Origin: Ramlibacter tataouinensis TTB310
Lineage (GTDB): Bacteria > Pseudomonadota > Gammaproteobacteria > Burkholderiales > Burkholderiaceae_C
Length of the DNA: 64,000 bases
NCBI RefSeq assembly: GCF_000215705.1
Contig: NC_015677.1
Location: forward strand, 3,856,001-3,920,000
Reading direction: 5' to 3'
This document shows, in pieces, positions 12,808 through 21,755 of the stretch. Position numbers and translations under genes: made by a program. How positions within the stretch are numbered: position 1 is the first letter of the stretch; every line of letters begins with the position of its first letter. Below the pieces are notes generated by a model. That model was not told the DNA's origin. It saw only the letters and a program-made list of their open reading frames with translations, and did not search any database.

Positions 12808-13538
12808 ATGAGCACCACCGCCGACCTGGTCATCGCGCTGAAGAAGGAACTCAAGGCGGCGCAGATGACGTACGCCGACCTGGCGCGCGCCCTGGGCATG
12901 GCCGAGTCCAGCGTCAAGCGCATGCTGGCGCAGGGCGAGATGCCGCTGTCGCGGGTGGACGCGATCTGCCGCGCGCTGAAGCTGGATTTCGCCGAGCTGG
13001 CCCGGCGCGTGGCCGACGCCCAGCCGCTGCTCAGGGAGCTGACCCAGGAGCAGGAGCGCGCCGTGGTGGCCGACAAGAAGCTGCTGCTGTGCGCCATCTG
13101 CGTGCTGAGCCAGTGGACGCTGGAGCAGATCACCGGCAGCTACCGCATCTCCGAACCCGAGGGCATCCGCTACTTCGCGCAGCTGGACCGCCTCGGCATC
13201 ATCGAGCTGCGCCCGCTCAACCGCTACCGGCTCAAGCTGGCCAAGACCTTCCGCTGGCGGCCGCACGGGCCGGTGATGCACTACTTCCGCGACAACGCAT
13301 TGCTGGACTACTTCGCCGGCGGCTTCGACAGGCCGGGCGAGGGCGTGCTGCTGGTGCACGGCTCGATCAGCCGGGCGCTGGCGCCCTCGTTCCTGGAACG
13401 CATGCAGCGGGTGGCGCAGGATTCGCGCAGCAGCACCAGACCGACCAGAAGCTGGCCGAGCAGGGCCGCGAGGGCTACACGCTGCTGCTGGCGATGCGCA
13501 GCTGGGAATTCCAGGCCTTCACCGCGCTGCGCCGCTGA
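12808..13538 (+). pseudogene. XRE-type helix-turn-helix regulator, frameshifted near the 3' end
   Basis: Cytoplasmic DNA-binding protein: residues about 1-70 are an XRE helix-turn-helix (MTYADLARALGMAESSVKRM), followed by a second region (LLCAICVLSQWTLEQITG...YFAQLDRLGIIELRP) of unknown function. From the ATG at 12808 the frame holds to ERMQRVAQD, then changes at about 13421-13423. The expected continuation (FAQQHQTDQKLAEQGREGY to FTALRR) lies one frame over and stops at 13538. One missing T in a TT run restores a protein of about 243 residues. It diverges from the ceramidase-like gene, which also carries a one-base defect 1.3 kb away, so assembly error must be considered. Target genes unknown. 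Confidence 0.7.
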
Positions 13539-13548
13539 AGCGGTGCGC

Positions 13549-14679
13549 TCAGAGCGCGCCGAACACCGTGTTGGGCACCAGGTCGACCAGCGTGTCCAGC
13601 TCGGACGGCGCCTGCACCAGCACGATGGCGAACAGCTGCTCGGACGGGTCCACGAAGAACATCGTGCCGCCGATGCCGCTCCAGCCGTAGGTGCCGGGCG
13701 AGCCGGCACGCGCGGCCAGGCCGACGCCGCGGCGCACCGCGACGCCGAGGCCGAACCCGTGGCCGGCCGGCAGCACGCTGCCGGCGACGGGAATGGCGCC
13801 CAGGTGGTCGGCCGTCATCCAGGCGATGGTCTTGCGCCCGGCCAGGCGCACGCCGTCCAGCGTGCCGCCGGCCAGCAGCAGCGACAGGAAGCGCGCGTAG
13901 TCGGCCGCCGTGGACACCAGCCCGCCGCCGCCGGACTCGAAGGGCACGGGCTGGCGCACGTCGTTCAGCCGCAGCGCCAGCGCGTCGCCGGCCCGCGGCG
14001 CGAACGGCTCGGCGATGCGGCCGTGGTCCGCCTCGGGGACGCAGAAGCCGGTGTCGCGCAGGCCCAGCGGCCCGAAGACGGCCTCGCGCAGCAGCTCGCC
14101 CAGCGGGCGCCCGGCCACCTGCTCCAGCAGCGCGCCCAGCACGTCGGTCGCGCGGCTGTATTCCCAGGCCGTGCCCGGCTGGTGCGCCAGCGGCAGCGGG
14201 CCCAGGGCCTGCGCCAGCTGCGCGTTGCTGAGGCCGCGCGAGCCTATGCGCGCGCCCTGGTAGGCCTCCTGCAGCGCACCCGGCTCCCAGCCGTAGGACA
14301 GGCCGGCGGTGTGGCGCAGCAGGTCGTGCACGGTCGCTTCGCGCGCCACCGGCGCCAGCCGGCCGTCGGCGCCCAGCACGCGCTGGCCGGCAAAGGCGGG
14401 CAGCCAGCGCGAGACCGGCTCGCCCAGCAGCAGCCGGCCCTGTTCCACCAGCATCAGCGCGGCCAGCGAGACCACCGGCTTGGTCATGGAGTAGATGCGG
14501 AAGATGCTGTCGCAGGCCATGGGCGGCGCCCCGGACCCCGGCCCCTGCCGGCCCAGCGCCTCGCACAGCGCGGTCCGGCCGCGGTGCTGCACCCAGGCCA
14601 CGGCACCCGGCATCCGCCCGGCGTCTATGCGCGCCTGCAGCGCGGTACGCAGGGCGTCGAAGGTCGCGGCAGCTTCCAT
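13549..14679 (-). CDS. Serine hydrolase of the beta-lactamase/class C esterase family
   Basis: A 376-residue penicillin-recognising-fold protein (PF00144 type). The catalytic SMTK is at 64-67 (IYSMTKPVVS), the Tyr motif appears as YSRAT, and the third motif region reads HGFGLG. No signal peptide is visible, so it is probably cytoplasmic, like EstB-type esterases. It starts 5 bases after the FIST gene ends. Substrate cannot be told; esterase is more likely than beta-lactamase because there is no export signal and the Tyr motif is Y-S-R rather than Y-A/S-N. Confidence 0.85.
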   Translation of the reverse strand: MEAAATFDALRTALQARIDAGRMPGAVAWVQHRGRTALCEALGRQGPGSGAPPMACDSIFRIYSMTKPVVSLAALMLVEQGRLLLGEPVSRWLPAFAGQRVLGADGRLAPVAREATVHDLLRHTAGLSYGWEPGALQEAYQGARIGSRGLSNAQLAQALGPLPLAHQPGTAWEYSRATDVLGALLEQVAGRPLGELLREAVFGPLGLRDTGFCVPEADHGRIAEPFAPRAGDALALRLNDVRQPVPFESGGGGLVSTAADYARFLSLLLAGGTLDGVRLAGRKTIAWMTADHLGAIPVAGSVLPAGHGFGLGVAVRRGVGLAARAGSPGTYGWSGIGGTMFFVDPSEQLFAIVLVQAPSELDTLVDLVPNTVFGAL

Positions 14680-14684
14680 GGGTT

Positions 14685-15944
14685 TCAGCTGAACACCGTG
14701 AGCACGCCGGTGTAGCCGTACAGGTGGTGCCGGGCGATCTCGCCGCCGGCGAAGAAGCCCACCAGCGGCACGTCGCCCAGCGCCCGGCGCACGATCTGCA
14801 GCTCGGCGCTGGGCCCGCCGAAGTGCGGGCCGCCGCGGCCGGCGCAGCTGACGTAGACCGCGCCGGCGATGCGCCGGGCCGGGTGCGGCGCCGCCCGCGG
14901 GTCGGGCGCCGCCAGGGCCGAAGCCACCGGCAGGCTCATCTCCTCGGGCTCGAGCTCCTCGCGGATCTCGGCGCAGATGCGCACCAGGTCGGCGCGCGCC
15001 GCCTGCGCATCGCGCCGGCAGAACGCCATGCGCATGCCGGGCTCGACCTTGTCGGCGATGGCGACGCCGCGCCGGCCCGGGTCCAGGCCGATGATGTGCC
15101 GCACCACCACGTCGGCGCCGAAGCTGCCGGTGCGCGCCACGGCGTCGGCCCCCGGCGCGGTCAGGCCCACCAGGGTGGCGCGCAGCGTGGCCATCGCCGC
15201 CTGCGGCTCGTCCAGCGTGATGCCCAGGTCGGCCAGCAGCACGTCCAGCGCCGGCTCGCCGTCCAGGGTGAGGATGACGTTGGCTTGGGCCTGGGTGACC
15301 TCGCGCTGCGGCGCCACCGGCTGGCAGCCCTGGGTGACGCGCGAGACCAGGGCCACGCCCTCGCCGAAGGCCACGCCCGACAGGCCGCCGGTGAACACGC
15401 CGCTGGCCGCGCCGTGCCCCTTGATGTTGCCGTTGCCGCCGACGGCGAACTGCACCGTGGGCCCGCGGCTGGACGCCAGCCCGCCGAACAGGTAGCCGGT
15501 GGCGGTGCGGGCGGCCATCTCGCCTATCAGTTCGGCGACGTCGGGCGTGCCGGCATCGGCGTGCACCAGCGCCGTGTGCGGCTCGAAGCCCATGCCGTCG
15601 CCCACGCCCAGCGGCGCCACGCCGGAGAACACGCGGTACCGGTCGGCCGGCACGCCGCACAGCATCACCGCCAGCGCCGGCTCGTCGAAGTACTCCACGT
15701 TGCTGGAGGCGATGCCCACGCCCACGGTGCCGGACCAGTCCGTGACCTCGGGCAGCTCGGCCGCCAGGTGGTCCAGGATGTCCTTGGCGTGCGCCGCGTA
15801 GTGGTCGGTGATGTAGAGCAGGCCCAGCGTCGGCGCGGGCGTGTACTCGGGCAGCGCCATCTGGGCGCGCAGCTGCGCCAGCACCAGGCCGGCGGCCATG
15901 GGCCATTGCGGGTGCGTGGCATGGCCGAAGGGGAACAGCTTCAC
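14685..15944 (-). CDS. FIST N- and C-domain sensory protein
   Basis: About 419 residues with no membrane segment or signal peptide. The N-terminal half (TLGLLYITDHYAAHAKDIL...VGVGIASSNVEYF...LFGGLASS) matches the FIST N domain; the C-terminal half ending in VPLVGFFAGGEIARHHLYGYTGVLTVF matches FIST_C. FIST modules are proposed to bind small ligands, perhaps amino acids, and occur in signalling proteins. Here there is no output domain. I chose the GTG at 15944, 7 bases after GGGAG, because upstream sequence belongs to phaM, which ends 18 bases earlier. It may be in one unit with phaM and the serine hydrolase. Confidence 0.82.
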   Translation of the reverse strand: MKLFPFGHATHPQWPMAAGLVLAQLRAQMALPEYTPAPTLGLLYITDHYAAHAKDILDHLAAELPEVTDWSGTVGVGIASSNVEYFDEPALAVMLCGVPADRYRVFSGVAPLGVGDGMGFEPHTALVHADAGTPDVAELIGEMAARTATGYLFGGLASSRGPTVQFAVGGNGNIKGHGAASGVFTGGLSGVAFGEGVALVSRVTQGCQPVAPQREVTQAQANVILTLDGEPALDVLLADLGITLDEPQAAMATLRATLVGLTAPGADAVARTGSFGADVVVRHIIGLDPGRRGVAIADKVEPGMRMAFCRRDAQAARADLVRICAEIREELEPEEMSLPVASALAAPDPRAAPHPARRIAGAVYVSCAGRGGPHFGGPSAELQIVRRALGDVPLVGFFAGGEIARHHLYGYTGVLTVFS

Positions 15945-15961
15945 GGCGACGCTCCCTGCGC

Positions 15962-16591
15962 TCAGCGCGCCGCCGTCTTGCGTGCCGGCTTCTTTTTGGC
16001 CGGCGCCTTGGCGGGCGCATCCGCGGGAGCGGCCCCGCCTCCTTCGCCCGCGGTCTTGGCCGCCGCCGGGTCCACGCCGGCGGCCGGGCTGCGCGCGGCG
16101 AAGTCGGCGCCCTTTTGCGCCGCGTCCTGCATGGCGTTGGCCGCGATCTGCTGGAACTGCTGCGTCAGCGCGCCCCACCATTGCAGCGGGTCGATGGCGC
16201 CGGCGGGCTTGCCGCCGGACGCCTCGCCCGTGTCGGTCGCCGGCTGGGCCCGGCCGGTGCCCAGGGCGTCGGCTGCCTTGAGCTTGAGCGCGTTGGCCAC
16301 CTCGCCCATGCTGACGTTCATGCCCTGCAGCGTGGCCAGGGTCATCTTCTGCACCTCCAGCGCCTGGATGGTGGCCGACAGGGCCTTGGTGTTCTGGTCC
16401 AGCCAGAAATGCACGGCCCGCAGCTCCTGCAGCCGCTTGTCCAGCTCCTCCACGTTCAGGGTGGGCGCGACCCAGCTGGACAGGTTGGGCATCTGGGGCA
16501 TGGAGGAGCCGGCGCCCTTGGCCAGGTTCTGCAGGAAGTCGAAGCCGGGCACCAGTTTGCCGAAGCCGAAGGCGTTGTTCGAGTCGCTCAT
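15962..16591 (-). CDS. phaM: Polyhydroxyalkanoate granule regulator PhaM
   Basis: Granule-associated protein known from Ralstonia eutropha to activate PHA synthase and link granules to the nucleoid. The 209-residue protein begins MSDSNNAFGFGKLVPGFDFLQ and carries the PhaM/PhaF-like central segment (LDKRLQELRAVHFWLDQN...ALEVQKMTLATLQGMN). It ends in a Lys/Ala/Pro-rich histone H1-like tail (residues about 190-209), the expected DNA-binding element. GGAG precedes the ATG at good spacing. It implies that the organism stores PHA. Confidence 0.9.
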   Translation of the reverse strand: MSDSNNAFGFGKLVPGFDFLQNLAKGAGSSMPQMPNLSSWVAPTLNVEELDKRLQELRAVHFWLDQNTKALSATIQALEVQKMTLATLQGMNVSMGEVANALKLKAADALGTGRAQPATDTGEASGGKPAGAIDPLQWWGALTQQFQQIAANAMQDAAQKGADFAARSPAAGVDPAAAKTAGEGGGAAPADAPAKAPAKKKPARKTAAR

Positions 16592-16737
16592 CGCACGCTC
16601 CACAGAGTTCGAAAGGAGCTTATCAGGCGCGGGGCCGGCGCAGGGCTCAGCACCTGCCCGACACGCTTCCGGCAATCCAGAGGCTTGCCTTCCGACACCC
16701 GTCCGAGGCCACGCAGGTGGCCCTGGAGCCGCGGGTC

Positions 16738-17235
16738 TCAGTGCTTGTGCTTGTGAGATTCAGGCTCCAGCAGGCGCATGCCGCCGGCGGGCGATGGCGC
16801 GCGGGCGCTGACCGGCACCTGCAGGTCCAGCTTGCGCTCGGCGCCCTTGGCGTCGCGGAACACCAGGCTGATGGGCACGGTGGTGCCCTGCTGCAGCGGC
16901 GCCTTCAGGTCCAGCAGCATCAGGTGGTAGCCGCCCGGCCTGAGCTCGACCGGCCGGCCCGCCGGCAATTCCAGCGCCGGGATGGCACGCATGCGCATCA
17001 CGTCGCCCTCCAGCTTCATCTCGTGCACCTCGGTCACGCCGGCGGCGGGCGAACTGGCGCCCACCAGCGTGAGCGGTTCGCGGGCGGTCAGGCGCATGAA
17101 GGCGCCGCTGCCGCGCTGGCCCTGCACGCTGGTGCGGGCCCAGGCGCCGTCGACCTGGACGATGTCGCCGGCGGCGGAGGCGGCGCCCGCGGCGAGGGCG
17201 AAGGAGAGGCCGAGAAGCATGTGTCGGATGGTCAT
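16738..17235 (-). CDS. Periplasmic copper chaperone PCu(A)C
   Basis: A 165-residue exported protein (cleavable signal to about ASAAG at 18-23). It has the PCu(A)C Cu(I)-binding pattern: HEM followed by MRM, then the distal HLM (YHLMLLDLKAPL). A C-terminal HKHKH tail could bind extra metal. Such proteins deliver copper to cytochrome c oxidase or buffer periplasmic copper. It is the last gene of a four-gene same-strand cluster with DUF1775, DUF2946-like and TonB-receptor genes; GGAG lies 6 bases before the ATG and the upstream gene ends 13 bases away. Confidence 0.9.
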   Translation of the reverse strand: MTIRHMLLGLSFALAAGAASAAGDIVQVDGAWARTSVQGQRGSGAFMRLTAREPLTLVGASSPAAGVTEVHEMKLEGDVMRMRAIPALELPAGRPVELRPGGYHLMLLDLKAPLQQGTTVPISLVFRDAKGAERKLDLQVPVSARAPSPAGGMRLLEPESHKHKH

Positions 17236-17248
17236 GGGGGCTCCAGTG

Positions 17249-17809
17249 TCAGTGCTTGTGCGCGCCCGCGCCGGCGGCGGGCAGGATGTCCAGCATCACG
17301 GCGGGGGACTTCAGCGCCGAGGCCGGCTGGCCGGGCCGCGGCACCTCGACCCAGTCGTGGCGGCCTTCCTGGCAGACCTGGCGCACCGGCCACCAGATCG
17401 CGCCGGCCTGCTGCGGCATGCGCGCGGCCAGCACGAACTCGTCGAAGTGGTCGGCAGACAGCATGTCCTGGGGGCCATTGGCCGTCCAGGTCACACGCAC
17501 CACATCGTCGGTCACCGCGCGGCCATGGTAGGTCTCGGGCTGGGCCAGCTTGTCACGCACGATCTCCAGCGTCCAGCCCGGCTTGGGCATGGGTCGGGCG
17601 CCGCGCACGCCGGCAGGGATCTCGACCGTGACCTGGCGGGTTGGCGAGCTGCCGCAGCCGTGCGTGATCCTGAAGCTGGCCTTGTAGTGGCTGCCGGCAG
17701 TGGCGGCCTGCCATTCCAGCGCCACGTGGGCGGATGCGGGCAGGGCCGTCAAGAAGGCAGCCGCCAGCAGCGCGGCCGCAACAAGATTGGGGCGAAAGGG
17801 ATTCGTCAT
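17249..17809 (-). CDS. YcnI/DUF1775 copper-binding periplasmic protein
   Basis: A 186-residue exported protein. The signal peptide ends in LPASA, leaving His as the likely first mature residue (HVALEWQAA), the monohistidine copper-brace arrangement described for YcnI. The conserved KASFRITHGCGSSPT, PGWTLEI and WWPVRQVCQEG segments are those of DUF1775. AGGAG sits 5 bases before the ATG at 17809. The C-terminus ends AHKH. It lies next to the PCu(A)C gene, the usual partner, and probably holds or passes periplasmic copper. Confidence 0.88.
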   Translation of the reverse strand: MTNPFRPNLVAAALLAAAFLTALPASAHVALEWQAATAGSHYKASFRITHGCGSSPTRQVTVEIPAGVRGARPMPKPGWTLEIVRDKLAQPETYHGRAVTDDVVRVTWTANGPQDMLSADHFDEFVLAARMPQQAGAIWWPVRQVCQEGRHDWVEVPRPGQPASALKSPAVMLDILPAAGAGAHKH

Positions 17810-17898
17810 CGGGGCTCCTGGGGTGGCGACGGCATGGGCCGTCCGCCGCCGGTTCATGGGGAAAGTCCGGGCACGCCGGCAGGCGGCGCAGACCGGAA

Positions 17899-18255
17899 TC
17901 AGGCCAGGAGCGGAACGGGTGGCCCTCGGGCCGGCAACGGCGCCGCGGTGAGCGCGGCGATGCGCGCGGCGGGAATGGGCTGGAGCGCGTGGCCCAGCGG
18001 CAGCGGCATGGCGGCCGCCACGGGCGCGGGCGCGGGGGGCGCGCCTGCCGGCGTGCACAGCGGGCAGTCCAGTGCCTGGCTGGCGCCTGCAGGGCCGCCC
18101 TCATCGACTGTCATCAGCTTCATCACGCCGCCGGCGCAGACCAGCTCGACACCCTGCGGCTGCACCACCGGCGAGGCCAGGGCCGCGCCCAGCGACAGCG
18201 CGAACCACGCCAGCACCAGGCGGGCGAGGCGGCGGGCGTTGCGCAGGGCGTGCAT
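17899..18255 (-). CDS. Small exported DUF2946-like protein with CPLC motif
   Basis: A 118-residue protein with an N-terminal hydrophobic signal (residues 9-27), a single CPLC motif preceded by VCAGGVMKLM, and a Pro/Ala-rich, poorly conserved tail. This is the usual look of DUF2946 proteins, often encoded between copper-related TonB receptors and PCu(A)C genes in betaproteobacteria. A copper role is inferred from the CxxC motif and neighbours. It starts 23 bases after the receptor gene ends, so the two are probably co-transcribed. Confidence 0.65.
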   Translation of the reverse strand: MHALRNARRLARLVLAWFALSLGAALASPVVQPQGVELVCAGGVMKLMTVDEGGPAGASQALDCPLCTPAGAPPAPAPVAAAMPLPLGHALQPIPAARIAALTAAPLPARGPPVPLLA

Positions 18256-18278
18256 GGCGCGATTATGGGCGGGTCCGG

Positions 18279-20324
18279 TCAGAACCGATGGACCAGCACC
18301 AGGCGGAAGCTGCGCGACTCGATCGGGTGGAAGTGGATGTCGGCCACCGGCCCGGCTTCGCCCGGCAGCTGGGACTCGTAGTAGTAGTCGATGGCCGAGA
18401 CCTGCCGGTCGGTCAGGTTGTAGCCCTCCAGCTCGATGCGGGTGCTGGGGCTGAGCTTGTAGCCGATGCGGCCGTTGAGCGTGGCCGTGCTGCCGGAGCG
18501 CACGCTGTTGTCCTCGATCAGCGGGCGCGGGCCGAAGTAGCGCAGCTGCAGCGCGCCGAACCAGGGGCCGACGTTGTCCACCGCCGCCGCGATGGACGCG
18601 ACGCCCTCGACCGCGCCGGGGATGCGGTTGCCGGCCGGGTCGCTGCCCCGGAAGCGCGCCCGCGCGAAGGCCAGGTCGGCGTCCAGCGTCAGCCAGCGGT
18701 TGGGCTTGTAGTAGTTGGAGAACTCGAAGCCCACCCGGCGGCTGGGCCGCCCGGCCTCCGTGGTGCCGGCATCGCCCACGAACACCAGCTCGGAAGCCAG
18801 TTCCAGCCGGTAGACCGAGAAGCTGGACTGCAGGCCGGGGACCAGCTCGCTGCGCACGCCCAGTTCGTAGCCGGTGGAGCGCGCCAGCGGCGTCACGCGG
18901 TCGGCCGGCAGCCCGGTGGCCGGGTCGGTGGTGATGGTGGTGCCGCGCGCGTCGTTGCTGTGGAAGCCCCGTCCCGCGCCGGCGTAGAACTCGGTCTTGG
19001 CCCAGGGCCCGAAGATCAGGTTCAGCTTGGGGCTGAACTGGCGGGCGTCGGCGCGGCCGCCGTTCTCCGGCCGGTCGCTGCGCACGTCGAAGCGGAAGGC
19101 GTCGGCGCGCACGCCGGCCACGGTGCGCAGCCAGGGCAGCCAGCGGGTGGCGTTCTCCAGGTACAGGCCGGCGCTGCTCTCGACGATGTGGTCCTCGCGC
19201 ACCGTGGCCAGCCGCTGGCGCGCGACGGTGGTGTACAGGCCGTTGTAGATGTTGTCGTTCTGCAGTTGCAGGCCCACGGTCGTTTCGGACTCGCGGCCCA
19301 TAAACGGCGTGGCCCAGGTATGGCTGGCGTTCAGGCCGGTGGTGGTGCGCCGGTCGGGCTGGGCGAACTGGTCGCCATTGACCGGGTCGTTGAGGAAGTA
19401 GGTGAAGTTGGAGAACAGCTGCAGCCGGTTGGCCACCGCGTAGGCGTTGACCTTGGTGGCGCCCGCGGCGGTGGTGCGCTGCCAGCCGCCCGACAGGCTG
19501 TAGCGCTCGGCGCGGCCGCCGTCGGTCTGGTCGATCGCGTCGAAGCGGTCCAGCCGGCCGGCCTGCACCTCGCGCAGCGGGAGCTGGTCGGTCGCATGCC
19601 AGCGGCCGCGGTAGGCCATGCCGGTGAGGTTGAAGCCGTTGGCCGAGCTGCCCTGGCTGTAGCGCAGCACGGCGTTGACCTTGCGGTAGTCGTCCTCCAC
19701 CACCCAGGGGCCGTCGTTGTGGAACAGCTCCAGTGCGTACAGCAGGTGGCCGTCGCCGAGCTTGGGCGAATCCGCCAGCAGGGTGCGCCGCCAGCCGTAC
19801 TGGCCCAGGCCCACGCTGGCGATGCCCCGCTCCAGCCGGTCGGCATAGGTGATGTGCACGGCGCCGGCCGAGGCGAAGTCGCCCTCGGCCGCGTAGAACG
19901 GGCCCTTGCGGTACTCCAGCAGCGTGGCCAGCTCGGGGATCAGGAAGTTCAGGTCGGTCCAGCCCTGGCCGTGCGCGTGGCTGCGCTGGTTGACCAGCAT
20001 GCCGTCGATGGTGGTGCGCAGGTCGGTGCCGTGGTCCAGGTTGAAGCCGCGCAGGTAGAACTGGTTGGCCTTGCCCTCGCCGCTGTGCTGGCTGACCACC
20101 AGGCCGGGCGTGGTCTCCAGCAGTTCACCGGGCCGGTAGACGGTGCGGGCGTCGAGCTGCTCCTGTGTCACCACGCCGGTGTTGGCGGTCTCGGCCGTCT
20201 CCAGCTGGCTGGTGCGCGAGCCCTGCACCGTCACGGGCTTGAGCGTCCCGGCATCCTGGGCGCGCACGGGCGCAGCCAGGGACAGGGCGGCGGCGGCGAG
20301 CGCGCCGAGGCGGAAGACGGTCAC
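18279..20324 (-). CDS. TonB-dependent outer-membrane receptor, probably copper-related
   Basis: A 681-residue outer-membrane receptor: signal peptide to about PVRAQ, TonB-box-like TLKPVTVQG, plug domain (GLVVSQHSGEGKANQFYLRGF), then a beta-barrel ending in RLVLVHRF with the C-terminal Phe needed for barrel assembly. I chose the GTG at 20324 because the TTG 12 bases upstream adds a poor signal start. A TATGAT element at 20357-20362 (reverse strand) is a candidate -10 box. Copper is inferred from the downstream DUF2946, DUF1775 and PCu(A)C genes; the sequence alone does not set the substrate. Confidence 0.88.
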   Translation of the reverse strand: MTVFRLGALAAAALSLAAPVRAQDAGTLKPVTVQGSRTSQLETAETANTGVVTQEQLDARTVYRPGELLETTPGLVVSQHSGEGKANQFYLRGFNLDHGTDLRTTIDGMLVNQRSHAHGQGWTDLNFLIPELATLLEYRKGPFYAAEGDFASAGAVHITYADRLERGIASVGLGQYGWRRTLLADSPKLGDGHLLYALELFHNDGPWVVEDDYRKVNAVLRYSQGSSANGFNLTGMAYRGRWHATDQLPLREVQAGRLDRFDAIDQTDGGRAERYSLSGGWQRTTAAGATKVNAYAVANRLQLFSNFTYFLNDPVNGDQFAQPDRRTTTGLNASHTWATPFMGRESETTVGLQLQNDNIYNGLYTTVARQRLATVREDHIVESSAGLYLENATRWLPWLRTVAGVRADAFRFDVRSDRPENGGRADARQFSPKLNLIFGPWAKTEFYAGAGRGFHSNDARGTTITTDPATGLPADRVTPLARSTGYELGVRSELVPGLQSSFSVYRLELASELVFVGDAGTTEAGRPSRRVGFEFSNYYKPNRWLTLDADLAFARARFRGSDPAGNRIPGAVEGVASIAAAVDNVGPWFGALQLRYFGPRPLIEDNSVRSGSTATLNGRIGYKLSPSTRIELEGYNLTDRQVSAIDYYYESQLPGEAGPVADIHFHPIESRSFRLVLVHRF

Positions 20325-20438
20325 GGGGGTTCCCAAGAAAAAAGGATGAGATTGCGATCATAGGAACAGCCCTTGCGCGCGCGGCCAAGCCCCCGCGCCG
20401 CAGGATGGTTCTTGTGGCGCCGCCCCGACAGGAGCCGT

Positions 20439-21233
20439 TCAGAACCGCGGCGCGCGCCGCTCGCGCAGCGACGCCAGGCCTTCGTGCACGTCCGGCCCGC
20501 CGAAGCCCATGAATTCCAGCGCCAGCGAGGTGTCGAAGACCGGGCCGGCCTGGCGCAGCCAGTTGTTGAGCGCGTACTTGGTCCAGCGGATCGCGGTCTG
20601 CGAGCCGGCCGCCAGCCTGTCGGCAATGGCGTAGGCGCGCGGCAGCAGCTCGGCCTCCTCCACCGCCAGCGACACCAGGCCGATGCGCTCGGCCTCCTCG
20701 CCGCTCACCGGCTCGCACAGCAGCAGGTAGTACTTGGCCTTGGCCATGCCGCACAGCAGCGGCCAGACGATGGCCGCATGGTCGCCGGCGGCCACGCCCA
20801 GGCGGGTGTGGCCGTCCACGATCTTCGCGCTACGGGCCGCCACCGAGATGTCGGCCAGCAGGCCGGCCACCAGGCCCGCGCCCACCGCCGGGCCGTGCAG
20901 CGCGCTGACGATGGGCTTGTCGCAGTTGATCACGTTGTAGACCAGCTCGCGCGCCTCCTTCCAGACCCGGGTGCGGGTCTCGAAATCGGCCGCCATGTCC
21001 TGCACCAGCCCCAGGTCGCCGCCGCCCGAGAAGCCCTGGCCCTCGCCGCGCAGCACGGCCGCGCGCACGCCCTCATCCTGCGAGACGTCGCGCCAGATCT
21101 CCGCCAGCTCGCGGTGGCCGTCGTGGCCGGCCGTGGGCAGCTTGCCGTTGGCCGCCCGCATCTGGATGTCCAGCACCGCGCCCCCGGGCCCGCGGCGGCT
21201 GATGTGCAGGGTCTGGTAGCGGCCGTAGTCCAT
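20439..21233 (-). CDS. Enoyl-CoA hydratase/isomerase family protein
   Basis: Crotonase-fold enzyme of 264 residues. The oxyanion-hole segment reads [12 protein letters not shown] and the second conserved loop [21 protein letters not shown]. The position usually held by the first catalytic Glu falls in [19 protein letters not shown], where Gly-Asp replaces the more common Glu, so hydratase chemistry is uncertain; isomerase, thioesterase or decarboxylase activity is possible. It ends 114 bases before the TonB receptor start and diverges from the VOC gene across 34 bases. Confidence 0.83.
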   Translation of the reverse strand: MDYGRYQTLHISRRGPGGAVLDIQMRAANGKLPTAGHDGHRELAEIWRDVSQDEGVRAAVLRGEGQGFSGGGDLGLVQDMAADFETRTRVWKEARELVYNVINCDKPIVSALHGPAVGAGLVAGLLADISVAARSAKIVDGHTRLGVAAGDHAAIVWPLLCGMAKAKYYLLLCEPVSGEEAERIGLVSLAVEEAELLPRAYAIADRLAAGSQTAIRWTKYALNNWLRQAGPVFDTSLALEFMGFGGPDVHEGLASLRERRAPRF

Positions 21234-21267
21234 GCGCCGGTCTCCTGGTTTTGGGTGTAATCGGGGG

Positions 21268-21684
21268 ATGGCTAGCTTATTCCACCTCGCCTTCCACGTG
21301 ACCGACCTGGCCGCGGCGCGCCGCTTCTACGGCGGCGTGATGGGCTGCGCCGAAGGCCGCAGCACCGACACCTGGGTCGACTACGACTTCTTCGGCCACC
21401 AGATCTCGCTGCACCTGGGCGAGCCGTTCAAGACCACCCGCACCGGCCGGGTGGGCGACCAGCTGGTGCCCATGCCGCACTTCGGCCTGGTGCTGGCGCT
21501 GCCCGAGTGGCGTCAGCTGGCCGACCGGCTGCGCCAGGCCGGCACCGAGTTCGTGATGGAGCCCCAGCTGCGCTATCCCGGCCAGCCGGGCGAACAGTGG
21601 ACCATGTTCTTCTGCGACCCCAGCGGCAACCCGATCGAGGTGAAGGGCTTGGCCTCGATGGACGGCCTCTACGCGCGCCAGTAG
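21268..21684 (+). CDS. VOC-superfamily (glyoxalase/dioxygenase-like) protein
   Basis: A 138-residue single vicinal-oxygen-chelate domain. Likely metal ligands are His at HLAFHVTD, His at HQISLHLGE and Glu at GNPIEVKG. The paired beta-alpha-beta-beta-beta halves are visible ([33 protein letters not shown]). Families with this look include dioxygenases and fosfomycin-type enzymes; no substrate can be assigned. The ATG at 21268 is preferred over an in-frame start at 21232. Neighbours give no clear pathway. Confidence 0.82.
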   Translation: MASLFHLAFHVTDLAAARRFYGGVMGCAEGRSTDTWVDYDFFGHQISLHLGEPFKTTRTGRVGDQLVPMPHFGLVLALPEWRQLADRLRQAGTEFVMEPQLRYPGQPGEQWTMFFCDPSGNPIEVKGLASMDGLYARQ

Positions 21685-21755
21685 GCCAGGTCCTACAAAC
21701 GCTGTTGACCCGAGACGCTGGCGCCGGCGGCCCGGGTTTGTTACGGTCGTTGCCC

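Noticed and set aside
13549..14679. Calling the SMTK hydrolase an antibiotic-resistance beta-lactamase
   Set aside because: No signal peptide, and the Tyr motif is Y-S-R; an esterase role is at least as likely.
13549..16020. Apparent 823-residue fusion containing the serine hydrolase
   Set aside because: The upstream part is an out-of-frame reading of the FIST gene; the hydrolase has its own ATG at 14679.
14685..16181. Extended N-terminus for the FIST protein
   Set aside because: The extension lies in the 3' part of phaM in another frame and has Arg/Gly-rich shadow composition; the GTG at 15944 has a ribosome-binding site.
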